This document shows positions 17,594 to 26,109 of a stretch of 64,000 nt of DNA, one piece after another. How positions within the stretch are numbered: the stretch's first letter is position 1; each line of letters begins with the position of its first letter. The DNA is from Planctomycetota bacterium (GTDB lineage Bacteria > Planctomycetota > UBA11346): contig JACDEI010000020.1 in assembly GCA_013816485.1 (NCBI GenBank), positions 17,091 through 81,090 on the forward strand, given 5' to 3'. The translations under genes were made by a program, and so were the position numbers. Below the pieces are notes generated by a model, which ran no database searches, was not told the DNA's origin, and saw only the letters and a list, made by a program, of their open reading frames with translations.

Positions 17594-18490
17594 ATGGCCA
17601 CTATCCTCACCCTCACCGCCAATCCGCTGGTCGACCACCTGACCGCCGGGCGGATCGCCGGCAACGCTGTCAACCGCATCGGCCACTTCACCACCCTGGC
17701 CGGTGGCAAGGGCCTCAATGTGGGCCGCGTGCTCGCGCGCCACGGCCACCGCGTGATCGCCACCGGTTTCGCCGGCGGCCCGGAAGGTGAACTGCTGGCA
17801 TCACTCACCGCCGCCGACGGCATGGAGCCGGCCTTCGTGCCGACCGCCGCGCGCACGCGCATCGGCTTCATCGCCATCGATCCCGACGGCGATGGTTCGA
17901 CCGCGGTGCTGGAACATGGATCGCCGGTGACGCAGGCCGAGATGGGCACGCTGATGCAACGTTTCCGTACGCTGCTGACCGGCATCGATCTGGTGCTGGT
18001 CGGTGGCTCGGTGCCGCATGAGACCTGCAACGGCCTCTACCGCCAGGTGCTCGACCAGTGTGCGCTCGCCGGCGTGACCTGCTGGGTCGATGCCTACGGT
18101 GTGGTGATGGATGAAGCCTTGGGCGGCGCCAATCCACCGGCGCTGTGCAAACCGAACAAACAGGAATACGGCAAGAACGGTCGCCGCTGGTTGCCGGCGC
18201 GCGAACTGCACCTGAGCGACGGCGCCAACGAGATCAAAGTGCGCCATCCCGAAGGCCGCTTCCGCATCATCCCACCCGAAGTCGAGGCGCGTAATCCGGT
18301 GGGCAGCGGCGACTGCTACCTCGCTGCCTTGGCGCATGCACGTCTGACCGGTATGCCGCTGATCGAACAACTGCGTTACGCCGCTGCCGCGGGTGCTGCC
18401 AACGCTGCACGCATTGACATCGCCCGTATTGCTCCTGCTGACATCCGTGCCCTGATCGATGACGTCCAGGTCATTCCGGCAGCCGAGTAG
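17594..18490 (+). CDS. PfkB-family sugar kinase (1-phosphofructokinase-like)
   Basis: 298 residues. It begins MATILTLTANPLVDHL, the N-terminal pattern of the 1-phosphofructokinase/tagatose-6-phosphate kinase branch, followed by AGGKGLNVGRVLARHG. The C-terminal signature NPVGSGDCYLA has Ser where most members have Ala (GAGD), with the catalytic Asp kept. It is expected to transfer phosphate from ATP to a sugar phosphate such as fructose-1-phosphate. No PTS genes are adjacent, so the substrate is uncertain. The region between the GGKG motif and the C-terminal signature is shorter than in typical FruK. Cytoplasmic. Confidence 0.85.
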   Translation: MATILTLTANPLVDHLTAGRIAGNAVNRIGHFTTLAGGKGLNVGRVLARHGHRVIATGFAGGPEGELLASLTAADGMEPAFVPTAARTRIGFIAIDPDGDGSTAVLEHGSPVTQAEMGTLMQRFRTLLTGIDLVLVGGSVPHETCNGLYRQVLDQCALAGVTCWVDAYGVVMDEALGGANPPALCKPNKQEYGKNGRRWLPARELHLSDGANEIKVRHPEGRFRIIPPEVEARNPVGSGDCYLAALAHARLTGMPLIEQLRYAAAAGAANAARIDIARIAPADIRALIDDVQVIPAAE

Positions 18491-18509
18491 CTGATGATCA
18501 GCAACAACC

Positions 18510-18537
18510 GTGCGACGTGCGACGTGCGACGTGCGAG
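18510..18537 (+). repeat. Four tandem 7-bp GTGCGAC units
   Basis: GTGCGAC repeated four times, the last ending AG. It sits between the kinase stop and the ATG at 18603, and is related in style to the other short-period arrays of this window. Confidence 0.8.
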
Positions 18538-18602
18538 ATGTGTCCCTCGGGTGTCCGATTAGCATCCGCTTTAATCCCGCCAACGTTCCAGGTCTGACGC
18601 AC

Positions 18603-19010
18603 ATGTTACTCAAGCCCTGCTTCCTGTCGCAAATCCTCATCGATGACCAGGACAACCAGTTCGTCATCTTCGTCGCCGAACGCGAGGGCAACCGGCGCAT
18701 CCCCATCGTCATCGGTCCGATGGAGGCCGTGGCGATTGATCGCGCGGTGAAGGGTCAGCGCTTCTCGCGTCCGCTGACGCACGACCTCTTTATCAACGTG
18801 CTCGAGGCGGTGGGCATGCGCTGCAAGGAAGTGCGCATCGTCGACCTCAAGGAGGGCACCTTCTTTGCCGAGCTGCTGCTGGGCAATGATGGTGAGAAGG
18901 AGGTGCGCATCGATTGCCGCCCCTCCGACGCCCTGGCCCTGATGGTCCGTCTGCCGGAGACCCCCCTGATGGTCGAGGAGAACGTCCTGGCCGAGGCGGG
19001 GATGCCGTAG
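18603..19010 (+). CDS. Bifunctional nuclease (BFN/DUF151) domain protein
   Basis: 135 residues from ATG 18603. The frame is open upstream through the 7-bp repeats, but the domain begins at MLLKPCFLSQI. Family pattern: FVIFVAEREGNRRIPIVIGPMEA, then RPLTHDLF, VRIVDLKEGTFFAEL and CRPSDALALMVR. This is the DUF151/BFN fold, with nuclease activity reported in plant members; in bacteria the role is mostly unproven. It is cytoplasmic and small. A tandem repeat array starts six bases after its stop. Confidence 0.88.
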   Translation: MLLKPCFLSQILIDDQDNQFVIFVAEREGNRRIPIVIGPMEAVAIDRAVKGQRFSRPLTHDLFINVLEAVGMRCKEVRIVDLKEGTFFAELLLGNDGEKEVRIDCRPSDALALMVRLPETPLMVEENVLAEAGMP

Positions 19011-19016
19011 GGAGAT

Positions 19017-19079
19017 GGTCCGAGGGGTACGAACGGTCCGAGGGGTACGAGGGGCACGAACGTTCCGAGGAATACGAAA
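19017..19079 (+). repeat. Seven tandem 9-bp units of the GGTACGAGG/GGTCCGAAC type
   Basis: Seven consecutive 9-mers: GGTCCGAGG, GGTACGAAC, GGTCCGAGG, GGTACGAGG, GGCACGAAC, GTTCCGAGG, AATACGAAA. Only one arm is present, without the opposing arm seen in the other arrays. The remainder of the gap to 19255 shows no gene; the ECF gene's RBS (GTGGAGG) is at 19246. Confidence 0.85.
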
Positions 19080-19255
19080 AGCCCAACGGCACGACGTCAG
19101 TCCATCGCTTCGAACCCCCCGGACTTGTCGGCCACCTCGTCTGCATCGTTTTCCGCCACTGCGCATCCCACTCCATCAGCCCAGGTTACACGTTGAGTAG
19201 CCGCTGAGGCGTTCCTCGGCTAAGGTTCCTCGTCCCCCCTACAAGTGGAGGCGAG

Positions 19256-19840
19256 ATGAATAATTCCCCGACCGGTGATGCGAATGATGCGAATGAGGCC
19301 CTGAGCGGTCCGGCCGCCCCCCAGCGGGTGCTGGAGGTGCAGCAGCTTTTCATCAAACACGCCAACGGCCTGCGCGGTCTGATCGGTGCATTGTTCCCGG
19401 ACATGGACCTGGCCGACGACGTGCTGCAGGAAGTGTTCGTCGTGGTCACCGAGAAGGCCGCGACCTTCCGCGCCGACGGTGACTTCCGCGGCTGGGCCTA
19501 TGGCATCGCCAAACGCAAGGCGCTTGAACATGCGCGGCGTTACAGCGCCAAACGCAAGGTCGGGGTGTTCGCGCCCGAGACGCTTGAACTGCTGTGCGAA
19601 TCCAAGCCCGAAGACGACCGCGACGACAGTGAGGTGCGCAACAGCCTGTCGCGCTGCCTCGGCAAGCTGACCCCGACGCTGCGCGAGATGATACGCCTGC
19701 GTTACACCGAGAACCTCTCACCAGCCAACATCGCCACGCGCATGGAATGGACCAGCGAAGCGGTCTACGTCGCGCTGTCGCGTTCACGCTCGCTGCTGCG
19801 CAAATGCCTCGACGCCGCCTTCAACGCCGGGATGCACTGA
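19256..19840 (+). CDS. ECF-type RNA polymerase sigma factor (PVC family)
   Basis: 194 residues, preceded by GTGGAGG. Sigma region 2 is visible (LRGLIGALFPDMDLADDVLQ, then EVFVVVTEK and FRGWAYGIAKRKAL). Region 4 is SRCLGKLTPTLREMIRLRYT and IATRMEWTSEAVYVALSRSR. This is the sigma-70 subgroup common in planctomycetes and verrucomicrobia. It is followed after two bases by a FecR/LamG membrane protein, the usual partner arrangement of this subgroup, so the sigma is probably released or controlled through that protein. It likely directs the secreted-protein genes downstream; no target promoter could be proven. Confidence 0.92.
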   Translation: MNNSPTGDANDANEALSGPAAPQRVLEVQQLFIKHANGLRGLIGALFPDMDLADDVLQEVFVVVTEKAATFRADGDFRGWAYGIAKRKALEHARRYSAKRKVGVFAPETLELLCESKPEDDRDDSEVRNSLSRCLGKLTPTLREMIRLRYTENLSPANIATRMEWTSEAVYVALSRSRSLLRKCLDAAFNAGMH

Positions 19841-19842
19841 CC

Positions 19843-21378
19843 ATGGACCACGCGCAGTTCGATCTGCTGGTCGATCGCCACCTGGACGGTGGCCTGGACC
19901 TCGATGGACAGGACCGGCTGGAAGCTCTGCTACGCAGCGACGCCTCGTTGCGGGCACGTTTCTGGGATCTCGCACGCATCCATGGGCGGATCGCCTGGGT
20001 GGCGCAGGAACGCCAGGTCGAACTGCCGGCGAACGAAGCGGTGGCGGCGGATCGCGCATTACGTGATTCATCGACCCACACGCCGGCGGCGCGATCCTCC
20101 ACCACGCGTTCGACCCAGCCCAGTGATATCCGCCTGCGTACCCGCGGAGCGTTTTGGCGCCGCTTCGCCCCGGCGCTGCTCGCCGCCAGCGTGGCGATCG
20201 CGGTCGGCATGTACTACCTGGTGGGCGCTGTTCCCCAGCAGATCCCGGCCACTACCGATGCAGTGATTGCCGATCTGGCGGATGTCCGTTGGCAGGACGG
20301 CAACGGTCCTGCCATCGGTGACGCCGTCGGCAACCGTACATTGAAGCTCACCGCTGGCTTGGCGCAGGTGCGCTTCACCAGTGGCGCAACGGTGATCGTG
20401 CACGGTCCCGCGACGTTCACTGCGCACAGTTCCCGTGGCGGCAAACTCGATCAGGGCCGCGTCGTTGCGCGCGTGCCGGAAGGCGCCAAGGGCTTCACCA
20501 TCGAATCCGATATCGCCCGCGTGGTCGACCTCGGCACCGAGTTCGGTTTCTCCGTGGGGAACGGCGCGACCCACAACGTCCAGGTGTTCGACGGCCTGGT
20601 CCAGGTCTTCGCCACCAAATCGCCAATCGCGCTGCCGCAGGCGCTCCATCGTGGTGAGGCGGTCCATGTCGATGCACACGGCGCCATCGCCAGCACCACT
20701 TTCGATGATCAGACTTATACCCGTGCCATGCCCGCCGAGTTGTCCTCGCCCGCGTTGACGAGTGGACTGGTGGCATGGTGGAAACTCGACGAGAGCGACG
20801 GCACCATCGTCCGCGACGCCAGCGGCAATGGTCATGACGGTGTGTTGCAACGCGCCACGCTCGATCAGGTCCACGTCCCAGGCATGGTTGGCGGAGCGCT
20901 GCGCTTCATCAATCACAGCTATATCGAGGTAGCGAAACATCCACGTTTCCATCTGGTGGAAATGACCCTGCACGCCTGGGTCAAACCCGCCGCCAATCAA
21001 CGCATCGACGCGCAGATCGTCTCCAAACAGGGCAGCTACGGCTTGGCCATGCCACGCAACGAGGCGATGAAGTTCTACTTCTGGCACATGGACCGGGTGA
21101 TCGATCTTCCCTTTACGGTAGATCGCTGGGTCAACCTGTGCGCCACTTTCGACGGCGCCATCCGCCGCTTCTACGTCGATGGGGTGCTGATCGGTAGCAT
21201 CTCCAGCCCGACTCCGCCGGTGACCAACGACCCCATCCGCATCGGCGCGCTCGAAGGCCTGAGCAAGGATGTCGACCGCTACTTCCAGGGCGCCATCGAT
21301 GAGGTGCGGGTCTACAGCCGCGCCCTGTCGGATAACGAAGTGCGCTTGCTGCACCTACAAGCGACCGCTCAACGCTGA
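19843..21378 (+). CDS. FecR-domain/LamG-domain membrane protein (sigma partner)
   Basis: 511 residues from ATG 19843, two bases after the sigma stop. The N-terminal about 90 residues form a cytoplasmic anti-sigma-like helical region (FDLLVDRHLDGGLD, then RARFWDLARIHGRIA). A single membrane helix follows at about 107-127 (FAPALLAASVAIAVGMYYLV). The FecR domain spans about 135-290 (VRFTSGATVIVHGPATF, IARVVDLGTEFGFSV). A LamG/concanavalin-like domain occupies about 310-505 (LVAWWKLDES ... YFQGAIDEVRVYSRAL). The LamG part would lie outside the membrane and may sense a polysaccharide. Regulation of the upstream sigma is inferred from family and coupling. Confidence 0.9.
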   Translation: MDHAQFDLLVDRHLDGGLDLDGQDRLEALLRSDASLRARFWDLARIHGRIAWVAQERQVELPANEAVAADRALRDSSTHTPAARSSTTRSTQPSDIRLRTRGAFWRRFAPALLAASVAIAVGMYYLVGAVPQQIPATTDAVIADLADVRWQDGNGPAIGDAVGNRTLKLTAGLAQVRFTSGATVIVHGPATFTAHSSRGGKLDQGRVVARVPEGAKGFTIESDIARVVDLGTEFGFSVGNGATHNVQVFDGLVQVFATKSPIALPQALHRGEAVHVDAHGAIASTTFDDQTYTRAMPAELSSPALTSGLVAWWKLDESDGTIVRDASGNGHDGVLQRATLDQVHVPGMVGGALRFINHSYIEVAKHPRFHLVEMTLHAWVKPAANQRIDAQIVSKQGSYGLAMPRNEAMKFYFWHMDRVIDLPFTVDRWVNLCATFDGAIRRFYVDGVLIGSISSPTPPVTNDPIRIGALEGLSKDVDRYFQGAIDEVRVYSRALSDNEVRLLHLQATAQR

Positions 21379-21404
21379 ACCTGCCGACCGACGACCAGCG
21401 AACC

Positions 21405-24323
21405 ATGACCAGCGACGAGACCACCATGCGCACGACGACCACGACCTGCCGCCTGTCCGCCACCTTGCTGATGCTGGTGGGCGGATTCGCCGCCGCTGCC
21501 GATGAGCAGACCTTCAGCCCAGAAGACGTGACGTTCTACGAAACCCAAGTCAAACCGATCCTCGATGAATCGTGCCTGAAGTGCCACGGTGGCGAGAAGA
21601 CCAAGGCCGAGTTGCGCGTCACCAGCCGTGGCGCGCTGCTGCGCGGCGGCGAGACCGGCCCGGGCGTCGATGTGGAAAATCCGAAAAAAAGCCTGCTGCT
21701 GAAGATGATCAACTACAGCGATGACGATCATCAGATGCCGCCCAAGCAGAAACTGCCGGCGGACAAGATCGCCATCATCACCGAGTGGGTGAAGAAGGGC
21801 ATGCCCTGGACTCCTGGGGTGAAGGACGAGCACGCGGTCGCCAAGAAACCGCTGATCAATGACGAGACGCGCAACTACTGGGCGTACAAGAAACCGCTGC
21901 GGCCCGAGGTGCCCAAGGTCGGCAATGCCAAGTGGGTGAGCAATCCGATCGACGCCTTCATCCTCGCCGACCTCGACCGCCAGGGCCTGAAGCCCGCGCC
22001 GCCAGCATCCGCTGAGGCCCTCATCCGCCGCGCCCATTACGACCTCATCGGTCTGCCGCCCAGCGCTGCCGAGGTCGCGGAGTTCGCCGCCAGCAAAGAT
22101 CCGAAAGCCTACGAGCAGGTGATCGAGAAGCTGCTCGCCAGCCCGCACTACGGCGAGAAGTGGGGTCGCCACTGGCTCGACGTGGTCGGTTACGCCGACA
22201 CCAATGGCTACGAACGCGACGGCAACAAGCCGCATGTGTGGCGCTACCGCGACTACGTGGTGAAGGCGATCAATCAGGACAAACCCTACGACCGCTTCGT
22301 GCAGGAGCAGCTCGCCGGCGACGAACTCGCCGACAAGGACGCCGACTCGGTGACCGCTACCGGGTTCTACCGTCTGGGCCTGTGGGACGACGAACCCGCC
22401 GACCGTGAGCTGGCGAAGTACGACAACCTCGACCGCATCGTCTCGACCGTGGGCGGCGGCATGCTCGGCATGGCCCTCGGCTGCGCCCGCTGCCACGACC
22501 ACAAGCGCGATCCCATCGCGCAGGAAGACTACCACCGGATGGTCGGCTTCTTCAACAACATCAAACACATGAACAACGGCGGGCCGGACATCGAGACCAA
22601 GGTCTCATCCGCCGCCGCTGACAAAGCCGCCTGGGAACAACGCATCAGCGTCCTGGACAAAGAGGTCGCCGCCGCCGAACAGGCGTTCAAGGCCAAGCTG
22701 CCGCAGGAACTGCGCGCCGCGGCCGAGGTCGTGCCGGGCTTCCGCAAACTTTCGTTCCGCCAGTACAAGGGCCGTTACGAGCACCTGCCGGAGTTCGACA
22801 AGTTGGAGGTCGAGCGCAAAGGCGAGATCGCCGACGGTATGATCGATCCGGGCATCGCCGGACGCGAGAGCGACTACGGCTTCGTCTTCGAAGGCGAGTT
22901 GGAGATCCCCTCCGCCGGCAGCTACACCTTCCGCCTCGACAGCGATGACGGCTCGCGCCTGATCATCAACGGCAAACGGGTGCTGGAGATGGACGGCATC
23001 CATGGGATGCAGGGTTACCAGAACGCCACCGTCCAACTGAAGACCGGCAAGGCCAGGGTGCGCCTCGACTACTTCCAAGCAGTCGGCGGTCGTGGGCTGA
23101 AGATGCTATGGTCCGGTTCGGCGATCGGCACGCGCCCGCTGGTGAAGGGCACCGAGGTCGAGGCTGGCGCGGCGATGGATCTCGCCCAGTTGATGGACGA
23201 GCGCGCCACCGAGATCCTCGGCGCGGCGACCTACGCCAGCTACCGCTCGGCGCGCCGTGAACTCAACCACCTGCGTGCTAATCCGGTGGGCGACTACACT
23301 GCCCTGAGCATCACCGAACAGGGCGGCGTGGCCGACAACTGGGTGCTCGCCCGTGGCAACCCGCAGGCCAAAACCAAGAAGATCGACCCAGGTTTCCCCG
23401 AGGTGCTCGGCTTCGCCGCTGCGCAACTGCCGAGCGGAGTGAAGGGCCGGCGTACCGTGCTGGCGGAATGGATCGTCCATCCCGACAATCCGCTGACCGC
23501 GCGCGTGATGGTGAACCGTCTCTGGCAACATCATTTCGGCCGCGGCATCGTCGGTTCGTCGAACGATTTCGGTCAGCTCGGCGAGCAGCCGACTAACCAG
23601 CCGTTGCTCGACTGGCTCGCCCTGGAGTTCATCGAGCGCAAATGGTCGATGAAGGCGATGCACCGCCTGATCATGACCTCCAGCGCGTATCGCATGTCGT
23701 CGCAGGACGACGCGGCGGCGCTGGCCAAGGATGCGGGCAACCTGCACCTGTGGCGCTACAACATGCGTCGCCTGACCGCCGAGGAGATCCGCGATTCGAT
23801 CCTGACGGTCGATGGCAGCCTGAACCTGGCCATCGGTGGTCCGGCGGTGTTCCCACCGATGCCGAAGGAAGTGCTCGCGACCTCGTCACAACCGCACAAC
23901 GCCTGGGGCAAGAGCTCGCCGGATGACGAGGTACGCCGGTCGATCTACATCAAGGTCAAGCGCTCGCTCGTACATCCCATGCTGTCGATGCACGACTTCG
24001 CCGACACCGACCAGAGCTGCCCGGTGCGTTTCGCCACCACCGTGCCGACCCAGGCGCTGACCATGCTCAACAGCGAGTTCATCAACGAACGCGCCGCGGC
24101 CTTCGCCCAGCGCCTGGTGCGCGAGGAACCGAAGTCACTCGACGCGCAGGTGAAGCTGGCGCTCAAGCTGGTGATGCAGCGCGAGCCCAAGCCCGCCGAG
24201 ATCAAACGCGGAACAACCTTCGTGAACGACCTACGCACCGGCGAGAAGTTGAGCGCCGACGATTCGCTGACGGTGTTCTGCCTGATGGCGCTCAACCTCA
24301 ACGAATTCGTTTTCCTCGATTGA
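21405..24323 (+). CDS. Cytochrome c / DUF1549 / PA14 / DUF1553 protein
   Basis: 972 residues from ATG 21405; ATG 21426 is an equally possible start. A signal peptide ends near AAAADE. Domains: planctomycete cytochrome c (PSCyt1-like, CLKCH at 57-61, GGETGPG), DUF1549 (about 175-385, NPIDAFILADL ... GEKWGRHWLD), a coiled-coil segment, PA14 sugar-binding (about 485-580, YTFRLDSDDGSRLIINGK), and DUF1553 (about 690-960, NPLTARVMVNRLWQHHFGRG). These proteins are exported, occur almost only in PVC and related bacteria, and pair with DUF1501 proteins as here. They are thought to act in polysaccharide breakdown; the reaction is unproven. Confidence 0.95.
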   Translation: MTSDETTMRTTTTTCRLSATLLMLVGGFAAAADEQTFSPEDVTFYETQVKPILDESCLKCHGGEKTKAELRVTSRGALLRGGETGPGVDVENPKKSLLLKMINYSDDDHQMPPKQKLPADKIAIITEWVKKGMPWTPGVKDEHAVAKKPLINDETRNYWAYKKPLRPEVPKVGNAKWVSNPIDAFILADLDRQGLKPAPPASAEALIRRAHYDLIGLPPSAAEVAEFAASKDPKAYEQVIEKLLASPHYGEKWGRHWLDVVGYADTNGYERDGNKPHVWRYRDYVVKAINQDKPYDRFVQEQLAGDELADKDADSVTATGFYRLGLWDDEPADRELAKYDNLDRIVSTVGGGMLGMALGCARCHDHKRDPIAQEDYHRMVGFFNNIKHMNNGGPDIETKVSSAAADKAAWEQRISVLDKEVAAAEQAFKAKLPQELRAAAEVVPGFRKLSFRQYKGRYEHLPEFDKLEVERKGEIADGMIDPGIAGRESDYGFVFEGELEIPSAGSYTFRLDSDDGSRLIINGKRVLEMDGIHGMQGYQNATVQLKTGKARVRLDYFQAVGGRGLKMLWSGSAIGTRPLVKGTEVEAGAAMDLAQLMDERATEILGAATYASYRSARRELNHLRANPVGDYTALSITEQGGVADNWVLARGNPQAKTKKIDPGFPEVLGFAAAQLPSGVKGRRTVLAEWIVHPDNPLTARVMVNRLWQHHFGRGIVGSSNDFGQLGEQPTNQPLLDWLALEFIERKWSMKAMHRLIMTSSAYRMSSQDDAAALAKDAGNLHLWRYNMRRLTAEEIRDSILTVDGSLNLAIGGPAVFPPMPKEVLATSSQPHNAWGKSSPDDEVRRSIYIKVKRSLVHPMLSMHDFADTDQSCPVRFATTVPTQALTMLNSEFINERAAAFAQRLVREEPKSLDAQVKLALKLVMQREPKPAEIKRGTTFVNDLRTGEKLSADDSLTVFCLMALNLNEFVFLD

Positions 24324-24360
24324 ACTACGCCTGACCGACTCCACGCCAAGGATCATCGCC

Positions 24361-25830
24361 ATGACCACTCCGAATCTCCCCGAAGGCCAGGCCTGCCGCA
24401 CCACCCGTCGCCAGATGATGTGGCAGACCGGTGCCGGTTTCGGCGGCGTCGCCCTCGCTGGCCTGCTCGGCAACCAGTTCTTCGCCTCGCAGGCGACGGC
24501 GGCGGATGGCAAATCGCCGTTCAAAAACCCCCTCGCGCCGCGTGAGCCGCACTTCAAGGCCAAGGCCAAGAACGTCATTTTCCTCTTCATGTACGGCGGC
24601 CCGAGCCAGGTCGAGACCTTCGACTACAAGCCCGATCTCTATCCGCTCGATGGCAAGACCATCCAGGTGAAGACCTTTGGTCGTGGCGGCCACAAGAACG
24701 AAGGCCGCGTGGTCGGTCCGCAGTGGCAGTTCCAACGCTACGGCAAATGCGGCAAGATGGTCAGCGACCTCTTCCCCAACCTGGGTGAGTGTGTCGACGA
24801 CATCGCCTTCCTGCACTCGATGACTGCCGATTCACCGATCCACGGCTCGGCCATGCTGATGATGAACAGCGGGCGCATCATCTCCGGCCATCCGTGCCTG
24901 GGATCGTGGGTGAACTACGGCCTCGGCACGGTGAACCAGAACCTCCCTGGGTTCGTGGTCATGCTCGACAAGACCGGCGGTCCGATCAGCGGTGCGAAGA
25001 ACTGGTCGAGCGGCTACATGCCGGCGTCGTTTCAAGGCACCGTGCTGCGTGGCAGCGGCGATCCGATCCTGGATCTGAAGGCGCCAGAAATGATGACCGA
25101 GTCGCGCCAGCGCAAACTGCTGAACACGCTCAAGCAGTTCAACGACGAGCACCAGAGCATGCGCGTGTCGAACACCGACCTGGCGGCACGTATCGCCAGC
25201 TACGAACTCGCCTTCAACATGCAGAAGCATGCCCCCGAGGCGGTCGACACCTCCACGGAAAGCTCGGCGACCAAGGCGCTCTATGGCATCGACAACGAGA
25301 AGACCGCCGACTTCGGTAACAAATGCCTGCTCGCCCGCCGCTTGGTCGAGCGCGGCGTGCGCTTCATCCAGATCTACTCCGGTGGCGCGCACAACGACGA
25401 CAACTGGGACGCGCACGGCGATATGAAGCTCAACCACACCAAACATGCGGGCGCGACCGACAAGCCGATCGCAGGTCTCTTGAAGGACCTCAAGCAGCGC
25501 GGCATGCTCGACGACACCCTGGTGGTTTGGGGCGGGGAATTCGGCCGTCAGCCGACGGCCGAATACGCCAAGGGCACCGGTCGCGACCACAACGCCTACG
25601 GTTTCACCATGTGGATGGCCGGCGGCGGCATCAAAGGCGGCATCAGCTACGGCAAGACCGATGAACTGGGCGGCACCGCGGTCGAGAACCGCCTGCACGT
25701 GCGCAATCTGCACGCCACCATCCTGCACCAGCTCGGCATGGATTCGAGCCGCCTGAACTTCTTCCATAACGGTCTCGATGAAAGTCTGGTCGGCATCGAA
25801 GGTGCCGAGCCGATTAAGGCCATTATCTGA
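24361..25830 (+). CDS. DUF1501 (sulfatase-like) protein, Tat-exported
   Basis: 489 residues, 37 bases after the DUF1553 gene. The N-terminus has a twin-arginine signal (TTRRQMMW, Arg 16-17) and hydrophobic stretch (GFGGVALAGLLGNQ). The DUF1501 core is clear: NVIFLFMYGGPSQVETFDYKP, DIAFLHSMTADSPIHG, and VVWGGEFGRQPTAE ... GRDHNAYGFTMWMAGGGIKGG. The fold belongs to the alkaline-phosphatase/sulfatase superfamily, but the formylglycine Cys/Ser motif of true sulfatases is not evident. It is almost certainly a functional partner of the preceding DUF1549/DUF1553 protein. A T7 run follows the stop directly. Confidence 0.93.
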   Translation: MTTPNLPEGQACRTTRRQMMWQTGAGFGGVALAGLLGNQFFASQATAADGKSPFKNPLAPREPHFKAKAKNVIFLFMYGGPSQVETFDYKPDLYPLDGKTIQVKTFGRGGHKNEGRVVGPQWQFQRYGKCGKMVSDLFPNLGECVDDIAFLHSMTADSPIHGSAMLMMNSGRIISGHPCLGSWVNYGLGTVNQNLPGFVVMLDKTGGPISGAKNWSSGYMPASFQGTVLRGSGDPILDLKAPEMMTESRQRKLLNTLKQFNDEHQSMRVSNTDLAARIASYELAFNMQKHAPEAVDTSTESSATKALYGIDNEKTADFGNKCLLARRLVERGVRFIQIYSGGAHNDDNWDAHGDMKLNHTKHAGATDKPIAGLLKDLKQRGMLDDTLVVWGGEFGRQPTAEYAKGTGRDHNAYGFTMWMAGGGIKGGISYGKTDELGGTAVENRLHVRNLHATILHQLGMDSSRLNFFHNGLDESLVGIEGAEPIKAII

Positions 25831-25847
25831 TTTTTTTGGGGCGGAAG

Positions 25848-26075
25848 GGTACGAGGGGTACGAGGGGTACGAAGGGTACGGGATGAAGTCACTCCGACTC
25901 CTCGTGCCACTCGTACCTCCTGGGGTACGAAGGGTACGAAGGGTACGAAGGGTACGGGATGAAGTCACTCCGACCCCTCGTACCCCTCGTACCCCTCGTA
26001 CCCCTCGTACCCCTCGTACCCTTCGTACCCCCTCGTACCCCTCGTACCCTTCGTACCCTTCGTACCCTTCGTCCC
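25848..26075. repeat. Large inverted array of 9-bp GGTACGAGG/CCTCGTACC units
   Basis: About 228 bases of 9-bp units. GGTACGAGG/AAG units (plus sense) lead into a loop module GGTACGGGATGAAGTCACTC that occurs twice (about 25875 and 25951). The first is followed by a short, decayed opposing arm; the second by four-unit and then about eleven-unit opposing arms of CTCGTACCC/TTCGTACCC. Transcripts could fold into two successive long hairpins. Both strands are open in frame across it (Tyr-Glu-Gly or Val-Pro-Leu repeats) only because 9 is a multiple of 3. It separates the DUF1501 gene from the propeller gene at 26110. Confidence 0.92.
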
Positions 26076-26109
26076 TCACACCTCCCCGACGCCCCCCAAG
26101 GACACCCAC

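Noticed and set aside
24361..25830. True sulfatase assignment for the DUF1501 protein
   Set aside because: The sulfatase C/S-x-P-x-R signature is not visible; only the superfamily fold is supported.
25831..25840. T7 run as a terminator for DUF1501
   Set aside because: No hairpin precedes it; it directly follows the stop codon, so it is only a T tract.
25848..26075. Possible CRISPR array
   Set aside because: Units are 9 bp, directly adjacent with no unique spacers, and opposite orientations occur; no cas genes are present.
24832..26109. Long minus-strand frame with Tyr-Glu-Gly repeats
   Set aside because: It is the translation of the 9-bp array plus antisense of the DUF1501 gene; no domain and no sensible start.
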